NCBI GenBank assembly: GCA_045545455.1
Contig: JAZQAY010000012.1
Span: 1-13,725, forward strand
DNA: 13,725 nucleotides
Origin: RUG754 sp045545455
Lineage (GTDB): Bacteria; Bacillota; Clostridia; Peptostreptococcales; Anaerovoracaceae
Direction: 5' to 3'
Position numbers and translations under genes: made by a program. The first letter of the stretch is position 1. Each line of letters begins with the position of its first letter. Below, piece by piece: positions 1 through 6,780 of this stretch. The notes below the pieces were generated by a model. The model had not been told where the DNA came from and did not search any database. It saw only the letters and a list, made by a program, of their open reading frames with translations.

Positions 1-2
1 AT

Positions 3-374
3 TTCGTTTCCGATACCGGCACGGGGCTCAACCTGATCACCAAGTGGGGTGCCAGCAAGAACTCCGGCTGCGACTACGACGTCACCTTCCAGTTCTATCT
101 TAGCACATATTCCCTTCACGTAAGCGACAGAAGCGGTAACAAGCTGGAGGTCAAGACACCTTCCGGCACCAGGAGTTACAGCTTCAGCACCAAGGCTGTA
201 GACAGGAAAGAAAACAAGCTTGAAAGCGTGTTCATCGGTCAGACGACTATACAGATGACAGAAGAGGAGCTGTCCGCCGGGGCAGACGATAAGGCCACAT
301 GGGATTTCAGAGGACCATATTCCGACAAATCCCTCCCGGAAAGAACAGCCGAAGGAAAGGTCACGAGCAAATGA
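3..374 (+). CDS. C-terminal part of an unrecognised protein (5' end outside window)
   Basis: An open frame runs in from the left edge and ends at TGA 372-374, giving the last 123 residues of a protein whose start lies outside the window. The visible part is hydrophilic, rich in Ser, Thr, Lys and Gly, with alternating polar and hydrophobic stretches (for example DVTFQFYLSTYSLHV) that suggest beta strands. No transmembrane segment, catalytic motif or cell-wall sorting signal is visible in this part. I do not recognise the family. Codon use looks like ordinary coding sequence and the stop sits directly before a hairpin terminator, which supports a real gene. It converges on the tRNA-Thr gene. 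An extracytoplasmic or regulatory domain is possible, but this is a guess from composition. Confidence 0.7.
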   Translation, partial: FVSDTGTGLNLITKWGASKNSGCDYDVTFQFYLSTYSLHVSDRSGNKLEVKTPSGTRSYSFSTKAVDRKENKLESVFIGQTTIQMTEEELSAGADDKATWDFRGPYSDKSLPERTAEGKVTSK

Positions 375-381
375 AATGCAT

Positions 382-411
382 AAAAAAGCCGGTCTTATGA
401 CCGGCTTTTTC
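382..411. terminator. Bidirectional intrinsic terminator between convergent units
   Basis: The arms GCCGGTC (388-394) and GACCGGC (399-405) pair perfectly around the loop TTAT. They are flanked by an A run on the left (382-387) and a T run on the right (406-410), so the hairpin ends in U's whichever strand is transcribed. It lies 7 bases after the stop of the plus-strand gene and 3 bases beyond the CCA end of the minus-strand tRNA-Thr, so it probably serves both. Confidence 0.9.
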
Positions 412-413
412 GT

Positions 414-490
414 TGGAGCTGTTGAGCAGACTTGAACTGCCGAACCTCTTCCTTACCAAGGAAGCGCTCTACCGACTGAGCTACAACAGC
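414..490 (-). tRNA. tRNA-Thr (anticodon GGU), CCA encoded
   Basis: The minus strand folds as a full cloverleaf. The acceptor stem is GCTGTTG (490-484) with CAACAGC (424-418). The D stem is GCTC/GAGC, the anticodon stem CTTCC/GGAAG, and the loop TTGGTAA places anticodon GGT at 457-455, reading Thr codons ACC and ACU. The T arm is GGCAG, loop TTCAAGT, CTGCT, with one G-T pair. The discriminator is T and the CCA end is encoded (416-414). By my alignment the variable segment has six bases (AGGTTC), one more than usual. A promoter lies just upstream and an intrinsic terminator just downstream, so it can be its own transcript as well as the tail of the sigH transcript. Confidence 0.95.
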
Positions 491-511
491 GCGTTCCTTA
501 CGAACATTGCT

Positions 512-541
512 ATTATATAGCATAACCTTTATCAAAGTCAA
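512..541 (-). promoter_or_regulatory. Housekeeping-type promoter for tRNA-Thr
   Basis: On the minus strand, TTGACT (541-536, five of six consensus bases) is followed by 18 bases and TATAAT (517-512, perfect). The expected start of transcription, about 505, lies some 15 bases before the mature tRNA 5' end at 490. It sits in the 68-base space between the sigH stop and the tRNA and gives the tRNA supply independent of the long upstream operon. Confidence 0.8.
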
Positions 542-558
542 GATAATTTTATCACAGA

Positions 559-1170
559 TCACATCTCCAGGAAGTTCATGATTTTTTTCCTTATTCGCTG
601 GAGAGCATTGTCTATCGTTTTAGGCGATTTCCCTAATTCAACAGCGATCTCCTGATAATTCTTTCCTGCAATTTTCGCTCTCAGGACCTTTGCTTCAAAA
701 GGACTGAATATCTTGCGGCTGAGATTTCCGAGTCGTTCCAGCGTATCCTCATATATCACCTGCTCTTCAGGCTCATCGAACATGGATGCTTTAAGGACGT
801 CCCCTACCGTAAGGCTTGCATCATCCCCCAGCTGGTTGTTCAGTGATATCGCGTCATTGAGGGCCTGGTTCTTTTCTCTCTCGGCCTTTCTTATTGCTTT
901 AATTATCTGATTGCTTATACAGGTGCCGGCGTAAGTTTTGAAACTTGCCTCCCTGCCTCCGTCAAAGCTCCTGATGGCCTTTACCAGACCTATCATCCCT
1001 TCCTGCACCACATCTTCAGCCTCTGCTCCTGCTATAAAGTAGGCCTTTGCCCTCGCGCGAACAAGACCCTTATACTTTTCTATAAGGATCTCTTCCGCGG
1101 TCTCGCTGCCTTCTTTTGCCATGAGCACCAGCTGTTCATCTGTAAGTATCAGAAGGTTTTCTATTGCCAA
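559..1170 (-). CDS. sigH: RNA polymerase sigma factor SigH (sigma-30/Spo0H type)
   Basis: This is a 203-residue sigma-70 family factor that directs core RNA polymerase to a special promoter class. In spore formers SigH drives early stationary-phase and sporulation genes. Region 2 is clear: EDVVQEGMIGLVKAIRSFD (about 52-70), then SFKTYAGTCISNQIIKAIRKA with a Cys typical of SigH. The C-terminal region 4 has SPFEAKVL, YQEIAVELGKSPKTIDNALQR, the helix-turn-helix signature of the SigH group rather than of ECF factors. The length fits the family. The start is TTG 1170-1168, one base after the rlmB stop and 10 bases after AGAGG. The first ATG (residue 17) would cut into region 2, so TTG is preferred. 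The weak start may keep levels low. It is the last protein gene of the run. Presence of sigH does not prove sporulation. Confidence 0.93.
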   Translation of the reverse strand: MAIENLLILTDEQLVLMAKEGSETAEEILIEKYKGLVRARAKAYFIAGAEAEDVVQEGMIGLVKAIRSFDGGREASFKTYAGTCISNQIIKAIRKAEREKNQALNDAISLNNQLGDDASLTVGDVLKASMFDEPEEQVIYEDTLERLGNLSRKIFSPFEAKVLRAKIAGKNYQEIAVELGKSPKTIDNALQRIRKKIMNFLEM

Positions 1171-1171
1171 T

Positions 1172-2122
1172 TTATTCCATCCTCTGTGCTTTGACGTCTC
1201 TCTGCTTTCTTATCTCATAAATGACCACCGCTGCAGCATTCGATGCATTGAGAGATGTTATCTTACCTACCATGGGCATGGATACCACGAAGTCACACTT
1301 CTCCCTCACCAGCTTGCTCACTCCGAAGCCCTCGGAGCCGATAACTACAGCGATCTTGCCCGACATATCCGTCCTGTAATAATCTGAGCCGCCCATGTCG
1401 CAGGCAGCTACCCAGATGCCTCTTTCCTTGAGTTCATCCACGGTCTGAGCTATATTGGTCACCTTCGCCACAGGCATGTACTCGATGGCGCCTGCTGAGG
1501 CCTTGGCCACTGTCTCCGTAAGTCCGCAGGAATGTCTTTTAGGTATGATGATGCCGTGAGCGCCTGCACATTCCGCAGTTCTCATTATTGCTCCCAGATT
1601 GTGGGGATCTTCCAGACCGTCGAGTATGACTATAAAGGGATCTTCGTCCTTTTCAGCCGCATTTGCCAGGATATCATCCACTGTGGAATACGCATATGGA
1701 CTCACGTAAGCCGCTACGCCCTGATGGGCTCTTCCCTGTGCGATCCTGTCTATCGCAGCCTTCTCCACGTACATCACGGGTATCCCCTGCTCCTTTGCAA
1801 GAGTGAGGATCTTGATCATAGACCCTTCCCTGGAGGTCACAAGGAGTTTATCCACTTCCCTGCCTGCCTTAAGGGCTTCAGTTACGGGATTCCTTCCTAT
1901 AATGATGTTTGCATCCGTTTCGCGGTCATCGCGTCTTTCTTCAGGGCCTCTTGCCCTGACATCCCTTGCGGAGTAAGATCTCCCTCTCTTCTGCGCCCCG
2001 GCCTGTCTGCCGCCGGAAGCGTTCGCCCTCATCTCACCCGTACCGGCGGACTCGCCGTATCCGGCATGGGACTTGGGTCTCTTTATATTATGATTATCTC
2101 TTCTGTTTTTTACTTTTGCCAT
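1172..2122 (-). CDS. rlmB: 23S rRNA (guanosine-2'-O)-methyltransferase RlmB (TrmH/SpoU family)
   Basis: This is a SPOUT-fold enzyme of 316 residues that uses S-adenosylmethionine to methylate a ribose 2'-OH of 23S rRNA. Residues about 1-70 form an unusual tail rich in Arg, Gly, Ser and Asp that looks disordered and RNA-binding. The substrate-binding domain follows (from IIIGRNPVTEALKAG, about 73-150). The catalytic SPOUT domain holds the three family motifs: DPHNLGAIMRTAE, VVIGSEGFGVSKLV and SMPMVGKITSLNASNAAAV. The knotted C-terminal end is complete. It starts with ATG one base after the folA stop and has only a weak Shine-Dalgarno, which suggests coupling to folA translation. RlmB next to sigH is the usual Bacillota order. 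The family also contains tRNA methylases, so the exact target is inferred. Confidence 0.92.
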   Translation of the reverse strand: MAKVKNRRDNHNIKRPKSHAGYGESAGTGEMRANASGGRQAGAQKRGRSYSARDVRARGPEERRDDRETDANIIIGRNPVTEALKAGREVDKLLVTSREGSMIKILTLAKEQGIPVMYVEKAAIDRIAQGRAHQGVAAYVSPYAYSTVDDILANAAEKDEDPFIVILDGLEDPHNLGAIMRTAECAGAHGIIIPKRHSCGLTETVAKASAGAIEYMPVAKVTNIAQTVDELKERGIWVAACDMGGSDYYRTDMSGKIAVVIGSEGFGVSKLVREKCDFVVSMPMVGKITSLNASNAAAVVIYEIRKQRDVKAQRME

Positions 2123-2123
2123 T

Positions 2124-2624
2124 TTACTGTTCTACCAGTTTCCTTCTATATTCACAGAACCTGAACTTCAGACCTTTTTCTTCATATTCATCCGATGACC
2201 ATATCACCTTAAAGTTGGGATTGACATCAATATTCCTGATAAACGTGTCACCTGAAAAATCGTGATCCACTTTGGTCACGTACAGTCTGTCACACATATC
2301 CATCATTTCGTTATATACTGAAGCTCCGCCGATTATCATCACGTCATCCGGATCATACTTGTTCAGTTCTTCCAGCAGTTCTTCAACATCGTGTACAACG
2401 ATCACACCGTCTTTTGAAAAATCGGCCTTATGGGTAAGCACGATATTCGTCCTGTCAGGAAGCGGTTCTCCCTTTGGAAGGCTCTCTAAAGTGGATCTTC
2501 CCATGACAACGACTTTGCCTAAAGTATGTTCCCTGAAGTACTTCATATCTTCTTTAAGATGGCAAAGAAGCTTTCCGTCCCTGCCTATACCCCAGTTCTT
2601 ATCAACGCATACTATGAGATTCAT
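2124..2624 (-). CDS. folA: Dihydrofolate reductase
   Basis: This 166-residue enzyme reduces dihydrofolate to tetrahydrofolate with NADPH in the cytoplasm. The start shows the family pattern: LIVCVDKNWGIGRDGKLL (3-20), then HLKEDMKYFR with the catalytic acid at Asp26. VVVMGRSTLESLP and MIIGGASVYNEM are the NADPH-binding segments. The usual LPW before the acid loop reads LLC here, a small deviation. Length matches chromosomal DHFRs. AAAGGAGG lies 5 bases before the ATG. It follows thyA by 14 bases. That pairing makes biochemical sense, because ThyA oxidises methylene-tetrahydrofolate to dihydrofolate and DHFR restores it. Confidence 0.97.
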   Translation of the reverse strand: MNLIVCVDKNWGIGRDGKLLCHLKEDMKYFREHTLGKVVVMGRSTLESLPKGEPLPDRTNIVLTHKADFSKDGVIVVHDVEELLEELNKYDPDDVMIIGGASVYNEMMDMCDRLYVTKVDHDFSGDTFIRNIDVNPNFKVIWSSDEYEEKGLKFRFCEYRRKLVEQ

Positions 2625-2629
2625 GCCTT

Positions 2630-2637
2630 CCTCCTTT
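2630..2637 (-). promoter_or_regulatory. Strong ribosome-binding site of folA
   Basis: The minus strand reads AAAGGAGG five bases before the folA ATG, placed across the thyA stop region (TGA 2641-2639). It is one of the strongest Shine-Dalgarno sequences in this run and supports high DHFR translation relative to rlmB and sigH downstream, whose sites are weak. Confidence 0.8.
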
Positions 2638-2638
2638 C

Positions 2639-3469
2639 TCAGACAGCGATAGGGATGTTCAGTATCTGTTCCCCATGCTGATAATTTTCCACGATCACGT
2701 CATCAGTTGTAAAGTCATAAAAATCCTTGACATCAGGATTAAGTGTCACCTTCGGGGCGGGATACTGAGGTCTCTTTATCAGTTCAGCCACTATGGGAAG
2801 GTGTTTGTTGTATATATGCGCATCGGATATGACATGCACCAGTTCACCCGGTTTCAGTCCGCTGACCTGAGCGAACATCATAACGAGCAGTGCGTACTGC
2901 ACTACGTTCCAGTTATTGGCTGCCAGTATATCCTGTGACCTCTGGTTGAGAATGGCGTTCAGCCTGTCCCCCGTCACGTTGAAAGTCATCGAATACGCGC
3001 AGGGCTCAAGATTCATCTCCGAAAGATCCGCAAAATCATATATATTCGTGAGGATCCTCCTGGACTGAGGCTGGTTTTTCAGCTGCCAGAGCACGTTATC
3101 CACCTGGTCCATCTCACCCTGAGCAAACTTGTACTTCTTCTGCATCTGATATCCATAGGCCTTTCCGATGGAACCATCAGGATCCGCCCATTCGTCCCAG
3201 ATGTGCGGCTTGAGGTCATGTATGTTGTTGGACTTTCTCTGCCAGATCCAGAGTATCTCATCCATGGCGGACTTGATCGCCGTGCGTCTCAGCGTGATGG
3301 CCGGGAACTCTTCCTGAAGATCATAGCGGTTGACTACGCCGAACGTCTTCACCGTGTATGCCGGTGAGCCATCCTCCCAGCGTGCCCTTACCTTCTCCCC
3401 TTCGGTGCTGAATCCCTCGTCCAGTATCTTCTGACACATATTTACGAATAATACGTCTGCTTTACTCAT
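2639..3469 (-). CDS. thyA: Thymidylate synthase ThyA
   Basis: This enzyme of 276 residues methylates dUMP to dTMP, using methylene-tetrahydrofolate as carbon donor and reductant. Visible family features are TLRRTAIKSAMDEILWIWQ near the N-terminus, LKPHIWDEWA, the double Arg in QSRRIL, the catalytic Cys157 in LEPCAY, QRSQDILAANNWNVVQYA in the substrate-binding segment, and DAHIYNKH (215-222) that contacts the nucleotide. The Cys context and the ANNWN form differ from the common PPCH and LGLPFN forms and resemble, from memory, the variant found in some Bacillus and phage ThyA proteins. ATG 3469 is chosen over an upstream TTG (3490) because AGGAAG lies 7 bases before it. It overlaps the HD gene by 8 bases. 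Confidence 0.95.
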   Translation of the reverse strand: MSKADVLFVNMCQKILDEGFSTEGEKVRARWEDGSPAYTVKTFGVVNRYDLQEEFPAITLRRTAIKSAMDEILWIWQRKSNNIHDLKPHIWDEWADPDGSIGKAYGYQMQKKYKFAQGEMDQVDNVLWQLKNQPQSRRILTNIYDFADLSEMNLEPCAYSMTFNVTGDRLNAILNQRSQDILAANNWNVVQYALLVMMFAQVSGLKPGELVHVISDAHIYNKHLPIVAELIKRPQYPAPKVTLNPDVKDFYDFTTDDVIVENYQHGEQILNIPIAV

Positions 3470-4010
3470 TTTTTTCTTCCTGTTCCTCAAACAAACTGTC
3501 CACGCTCTGCCCGATGACCTCTTCTATCTGGTCAAGCAGGCGCTGCATATCAGCCTTGCTCTCAAGAATATCCTTTATATGATCCTCAGCCCCCATGCTG
3601 CGGGCTTTTTCTATTATGTACTCAAATCTTTCGTCGATCCCAACGTATTGGTCTTCCTTTACCAGCCTGTCCCCGAGCCAGATCATGTCCATTTCATTCA
3701 CATTGCTGATATCGCTGTAACCGGTACCCGTCATATGATTTCTGACAAGGATGCTCTCCTCCATGTAACCCATGGATTCCAGCTTATCTGCCATAACATC
3801 CCAGTGCCTTGCCTTGGTCCTGGCTATGTCATGAGCCAGACCGGCCCCTTTGATAAGATCTGTATCCAGGTCAAAACCATGTGCATTCAAAGCCTCCGCA
3901 ATGGTAACTGCCACAGTGGCCACCGCCATGCAGTGCCTTATTACGTTGGGAGGCGTCTTGAACTCAACGTACAGCATCAGTATCTCATCCTGCGAAATGC
4001 GTTTATTCAT
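3462..4010 (-). CDS. HD-domain phosphohydrolase, substrate unknown
   Basis: This is a 182-residue protein with a single HD metal-dependent phosphohydrolase domain. The metal ligands appear in order: His26 (TPPNVIRHCMAV), His60-Asp61 (GAGLAHDIART), His92 (RNHMTG) and Asp114 (LGDRLV). These are followed by an acidic C-terminal helix ending in a Glu/Lys-rich tail. HD proteins hydrolyse nucleotides, nucleotide second messengers or phosphate esters; the sequence does not say which. The start is ATG 4010-4008, with AGAAGG about 9 bases before it. A TTG at 4019 is too close to that site. It begins 5 bases after mrnC and overlaps thyA by 8 bases, so it is probably translated together with thyA. A role in nucleotide clean-up near thymidylate synthesis is possible but inferred from position only. 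Confidence 0.85.
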   Translation of the reverse strand: MNKRISQDEILMLYVEFKTPPNVIRHCMAVATVAVTIAEALNAHGFDLDTDLIKGAGLAHDIARTKARHWDVMADKLESMGYMEESILVRNHMTGTGYSDISNVNEMDMIWLGDRLVKEDQYVGIDERFEYIIEKARSMGAEDHIKDILESKADMQRLLDQIEEVIGQSVDSLFEEQEEKNE

Positions 4011-4015
4011 ACATA

Positions 4016-4420
4016 TCAACCTTCTTCTATTATCTCAAAAGATCTGCTGATCAGGTGTTCAAGTCTTTCTGTATCGTCTTTCAGGTGGAGATATCCCAGC
4101 AAAGCCTCAAAAGCCGTAGCATATTTATCGGTCATGATATCCGAACCCCTGTGGGAAGCCCTTGTCCTTTTGGAACTGGACGCCTTATGGTTCCTTGCCC
4201 TTTTTACAAGCGTAAGCTCTTCATCCGTAAGATCCGCGTCCATCAGTACCCTGACAGCCTTAGCCTGTCCATCAGCAGACACGTACTTCACAGCCATCCT
4301 GTGAAGGGCATCTGAGTGGGCAGTCCCGGTTTCCAGGACATGTTTCCTGACATAGACCTCATATACAGCGTCTCCCATGAACGCTAGAGCTGCTATATTG
4401 TGCTCAGTTTTCTCCGGCAT
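4016..4420 (-). CDS. mrnC: Mini-ribonuclease III (MrnC)
   Basis: This 134-residue protein is a stand-alone RNase III catalytic domain without the double-stranded RNA-binding domain. In Bacillota it trims the ends of the 23S rRNA precursor as a dimer. The hallmarks are ALAFMGDAVYEVYVRKHV with the catalytic Asp, the KYVSADGQAKAV segment, RARNHKASSSKR and FEALLGYLHL with the second acidic residue. ATG 4420 is preferred because GGGAG lies about 7 bases upstream; a GTG at 4441 would add seven residues but has no ribosome-binding site. It overlaps the end of rarD by 17 bases. Its place close to cysS and rlmB matches the usual Bacillota order. Confidence 0.94.
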   Translation of the reverse strand: MPEKTEHNIAALAFMGDAVYEVYVRKHVLETGTAHSDALHRMAVKYVSADGQAKAVRVLMDADLTDEELTLVKRARNHKASSSKRTRASHRGSDIMTDKYATAFEALLGYLHLKDDTERLEHLISRSFEIIEEG

Positions 4421-5309
4421 TTCTGTACTCCCTGTATTCACCTATTGTAAAGAATACTAGTCCCGTCCAGATCACCGCAAAAGCGATGAGCTGCACCGGA
4501 TAGAATTCCTCTTTAAAATAAAATATGCTGAGGAACAAAGATATGGTAGGAGAAATGTATTCCGTAACTCCCAGTATGAACATGCTGGTCTTGTTTGCTC
4601 CGTTTGCGAAAAGAACCAGCGGAAAAGCGGTGAACAGACCGCAGAACATCAGAAGGAAGTATTTTCCTCCTGTGGCCACAGCCAGAGCTCCGATACCATG
4701 AGTCTCAATATATATCACTATTCCGAGAGCGATGGGCGCCAGGAATATGGTCTCATAAAGAAGTGAGATTATCGGAGGCATGCCCAGGCCTTTCTTGATA
4801 GCAGCATATATCGCAAAGGAGAAAGCGATGCTTAACGCCAGGGCAGGTACCTGTCTGAAGTAAAAGACAACTGCAACTACGCCTATAGCGCCCATTATCA
4901 GAGCTATTGCCTTATGGGTGTTTACCTTTTCGCCGAAAAATATCATTCCGAACAGGCAGACCACCAGAGGCTCGATATAGTAGCCTATGCAGGACTGTAT
5001 GACGTTCTCGGAGTTGACCGCGTAAATATACAGCGACCAGTTCAGTGTGATTATCGCTCCTGCTATGATAAGTTTAGCAAGAAGTTTTTTATCCTTGAGT
5101 GGCGCCAGTATCTCTTCCTTTTTATGTACGATAAGCGCAGCGATAAGGCAGACCAGGGCGACCAGAACGATCCTGTAAAATATTATCACTATTGAATCTA
5201 TGGGCTTCAGCCACTGCCAGTAGATGGGCATGATGCCCCACCAGACGCTGGACCCTATAACCGATATCAAACCCTGCCTGTAGTCTTTTTTGTTGTCTAT
5301 GCTGTTCAC
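4404..5309 (-). CDS. rarD: RarD-type EamA family transporter
   Basis: This is a 301-residue, very hydrophobic inner-membrane protein with about ten predicted membrane spans, the drug/metabolite transporter layout of two five-helix EamA repeats. RarD features include GLISVIGSSVWWGIMPIYW at the start, IFYRIVLVALV, ITLNWSLYIYAVNSENVIQS, IGYYIEPLVVCLFG, FTAFPLVLFANGANKTS and LGVTEYISPTISLFL. The substrate of the family is not settled; the old name chloramphenicol-sensitive protein reflects a phenotype. The start is GTG 5309, with AAGGA 8 bases upstream, 14 bases after cysS. A transporter is out of place among RNA and translation genes. It overlaps mrnC and has the same codon style as its neighbours, so it is not an obvious recent import. 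Confidence 0.88.
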   Translation of the reverse strand: MNSIDNKKDYRQGLISVIGSSVWWGIMPIYWQWLKPIDSIVIIFYRIVLVALVCLIAALIVHKKEEILAPLKDKKLLAKLIIAGAIITLNWSLYIYAVNSENVIQSCIGYYIEPLVVCLFGMIFFGEKVNTHKAIALIMGAIGVVAVVFYFRQVPALALSIAFSFAIYAAIKKGLGMPPIISLLYETIFLAPIALGIVIYIETHGIGALAVATGGKYFLLMFCGLFTAFPLVLFANGANKTSMFILGVTEYISPTISLFLSIFYFKEEFYPVQLIAFAVIWTGLVFFTIGEYREYRNAGEN

Positions 5310-5323
5310 ACTTGCCGTCCTTA

Positions 5324-6778
5324 TCAGTCTTTAACTATCTCTGCTCCCTGAGGGGTATCCTTGATGGTATAGCCGAGGGCTTTTACCTTGTCCCTGAGCT
5401 CATCGGCCTTCGCGAAATCCTTGGCCTTCTTGGCTTCAGCTCTCTCCTCTACCATCTGCACTATATCTTCAGGTATGCCTGCGTATCTGTTGGCTTCTCT
5501 CTCAGCCTGTTCAGCCTTGAGCTTCTCAGCTGCCTTTCTCAGGCTGAGACTGAGCACATAATCAAAGTCCTCGATAAGATACAGCTTGGTACGATCATTG
5601 GTATCCGCTTTAAGCACATCGTATAACACCGATACTGCATTAGCTGTGTTAAGGTCGATGGCAAGGTTCTTTATGAACTTATCCTGGAGCTTGTCGATCA
5701 CCGCCTGATCGAGTTCTGACTTGTCATCAAAGTCAAGCTGAGCGATCTTCTGGACCAGTTTCTCGTACTGCTGGGTAGCATTGTCGAGAGCATCGAAGCT
5801 GAATACGAGATTCTTTCTGTAATGTGACTGAAGGCAGAAAAGCCTGTAAGCCAGAGGATCATATCCTTTCTGCTCGAGAAGGGATACCGTCAGGAATTCT
5901 CCCTTTGACTTGGACATCTTGCCCGTCTCGTCATTCAGATGAGCCACGTGGAGCCACTGGGTACACCATGTGTGTCCCAGATACGCCTCGGACTGTGCGA
6001 TCTCGTTAGTGTGATGAGGGAACATATTGTCCACTCCGCCGCAGTGGATGTCGCAGTATTCACCGAGGTGCTTCTTGGAGATGCAGGAACACTCGATGTG
6101 CCATCCGGGATAACCCATATCATCAAAGAATGGAGACTCCCATTTGAGCGCCTGATCCTCAAACTTGGACTGGGTGAACCAAAGGACGAAATCAGCCTTG
6201 TTTTTCTTATTGGTATCCTCTTCAACGCCTTCTCTCACTCCTACTGCCAGGTCTTCTTCATCATGTTCACCGAAGACATAATACCTGTCAAGTTTGGAAG
6301 TGTCGAAGTAAACGTTTCCGCCTGCCTTATATGCATAGCCCTTGTCGAGAAGGGTCTGGATCATTTCGATGTAGTCAGGTATGAGGTTGGTGGCAGGTTC
6401 CACCACGTCAGGTGTCTTTATGTTGAGCTTGGCACAGTCTGAGAAGAACGCATCCGTATAGTACTTTGCGATCTCCATTACCGTCTTGTGCTCGCGCTTG
6501 GCACCTTTCACCATCTTATCTTCGCCTTCATCGGCGTCGGATGTGAGGTGTCCTACGTCCGTGACGTTCATAACTCTCTTCACGTCATAACCGGCATATC
6601 TGAAGAACTTTTCAAGCACGTCTTCCATGATGTAGGACCTGAGGTTTCCGATATGTGCGAAGTGATATACGGTGGGACCGCAGGTATACATGCCGATCTT
6701 TCCCGGCTCATGAGTAGTGAAAAGATCTTTTTTCCTCGTATAGCTGTTATACAGTCTGATCTGTGGTATCTCTTTCAT
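5324..6778 (-). CDS. cysS: Cysteinyl-tRNA synthetase
   Basis: This class I synthetase of 484 residues charges tRNA-Cys in the cytoplasm. The Rossmann core opens with MYTCGPTVYHFAHIGNLRSY, which holds Cys33 and the HIGH-type signature HFAHIGN. The zinc site that recognises the cysteine thiol is complete: Cys33, Cys230 (HIECS), His255 and Glu259 (PHHTNEIAQSEA). KMSKS is at 287-291. The C-terminal helical region ends in the family-typical DELRDKVKALGYTIKDTPQG. An extra Cys at 245 (DIHCGG) replaces the more common Gly. The ATG start has GAGGAA 6 bases upstream and follows the cyclophilin stop by 2 bases. Length is normal for bacterial CysRS. Confidence 0.98.
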   Translation of the reverse strand: MKEIPQIRLYNSYTRKKDLFTTHEPGKIGMYTCGPTVYHFAHIGNLRSYIMEDVLEKFFRYAGYDVKRVMNVTDVGHLTSDADEGEDKMVKGAKREHKTVMEIAKYYTDAFFSDCAKLNIKTPDVVEPATNLIPDYIEMIQTLLDKGYAYKAGGNVYFDTSKLDRYYVFGEHDEEDLAVGVREGVEEDTNKKNKADFVLWFTQSKFEDQALKWESPFFDDMGYPGWHIECSCISKKHLGEYCDIHCGGVDNMFPHHTNEIAQSEAYLGHTWCTQWLHVAHLNDETGKMSKSKGEFLTVSLLEQKGYDPLAYRLFCLQSHYRKNLVFSFDALDNATQQYEKLVQKIAQLDFDDKSELDQAVIDKLQDKFIKNLAIDLNTANAVSVLYDVLKADTNDRTKLYLIEDFDYVLSLSLRKAAEKLKAEQAEREANRYAGIPEDIVQMVEERAEAKKAKDFAKADELRDKVKALGYTIKDTPQGAEIVKD

Positions 6779-6780
6779 GA

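Noticed and set aside
542..553. GATAA-TT-TTATC as a terminator after sigH
   Set aside because: Five A/T-rich pairs with a two-base loop cannot form a stable hairpin; it is an AT-rich part of the tRNA promoter region.
4011..4019. TTG 4019 as start of the HD gene
   Set aside because: It lies directly against the AGAAGG ribosome-binding site, while ATG 4010 has proper spacing.
4421..4441. GTG 4441 as start of mrnC
   Set aside because: No Shine-Dalgarno precedes it. ATG 4420 has GGGAG about 7 bases upstream and gives a normal Mini-III length.
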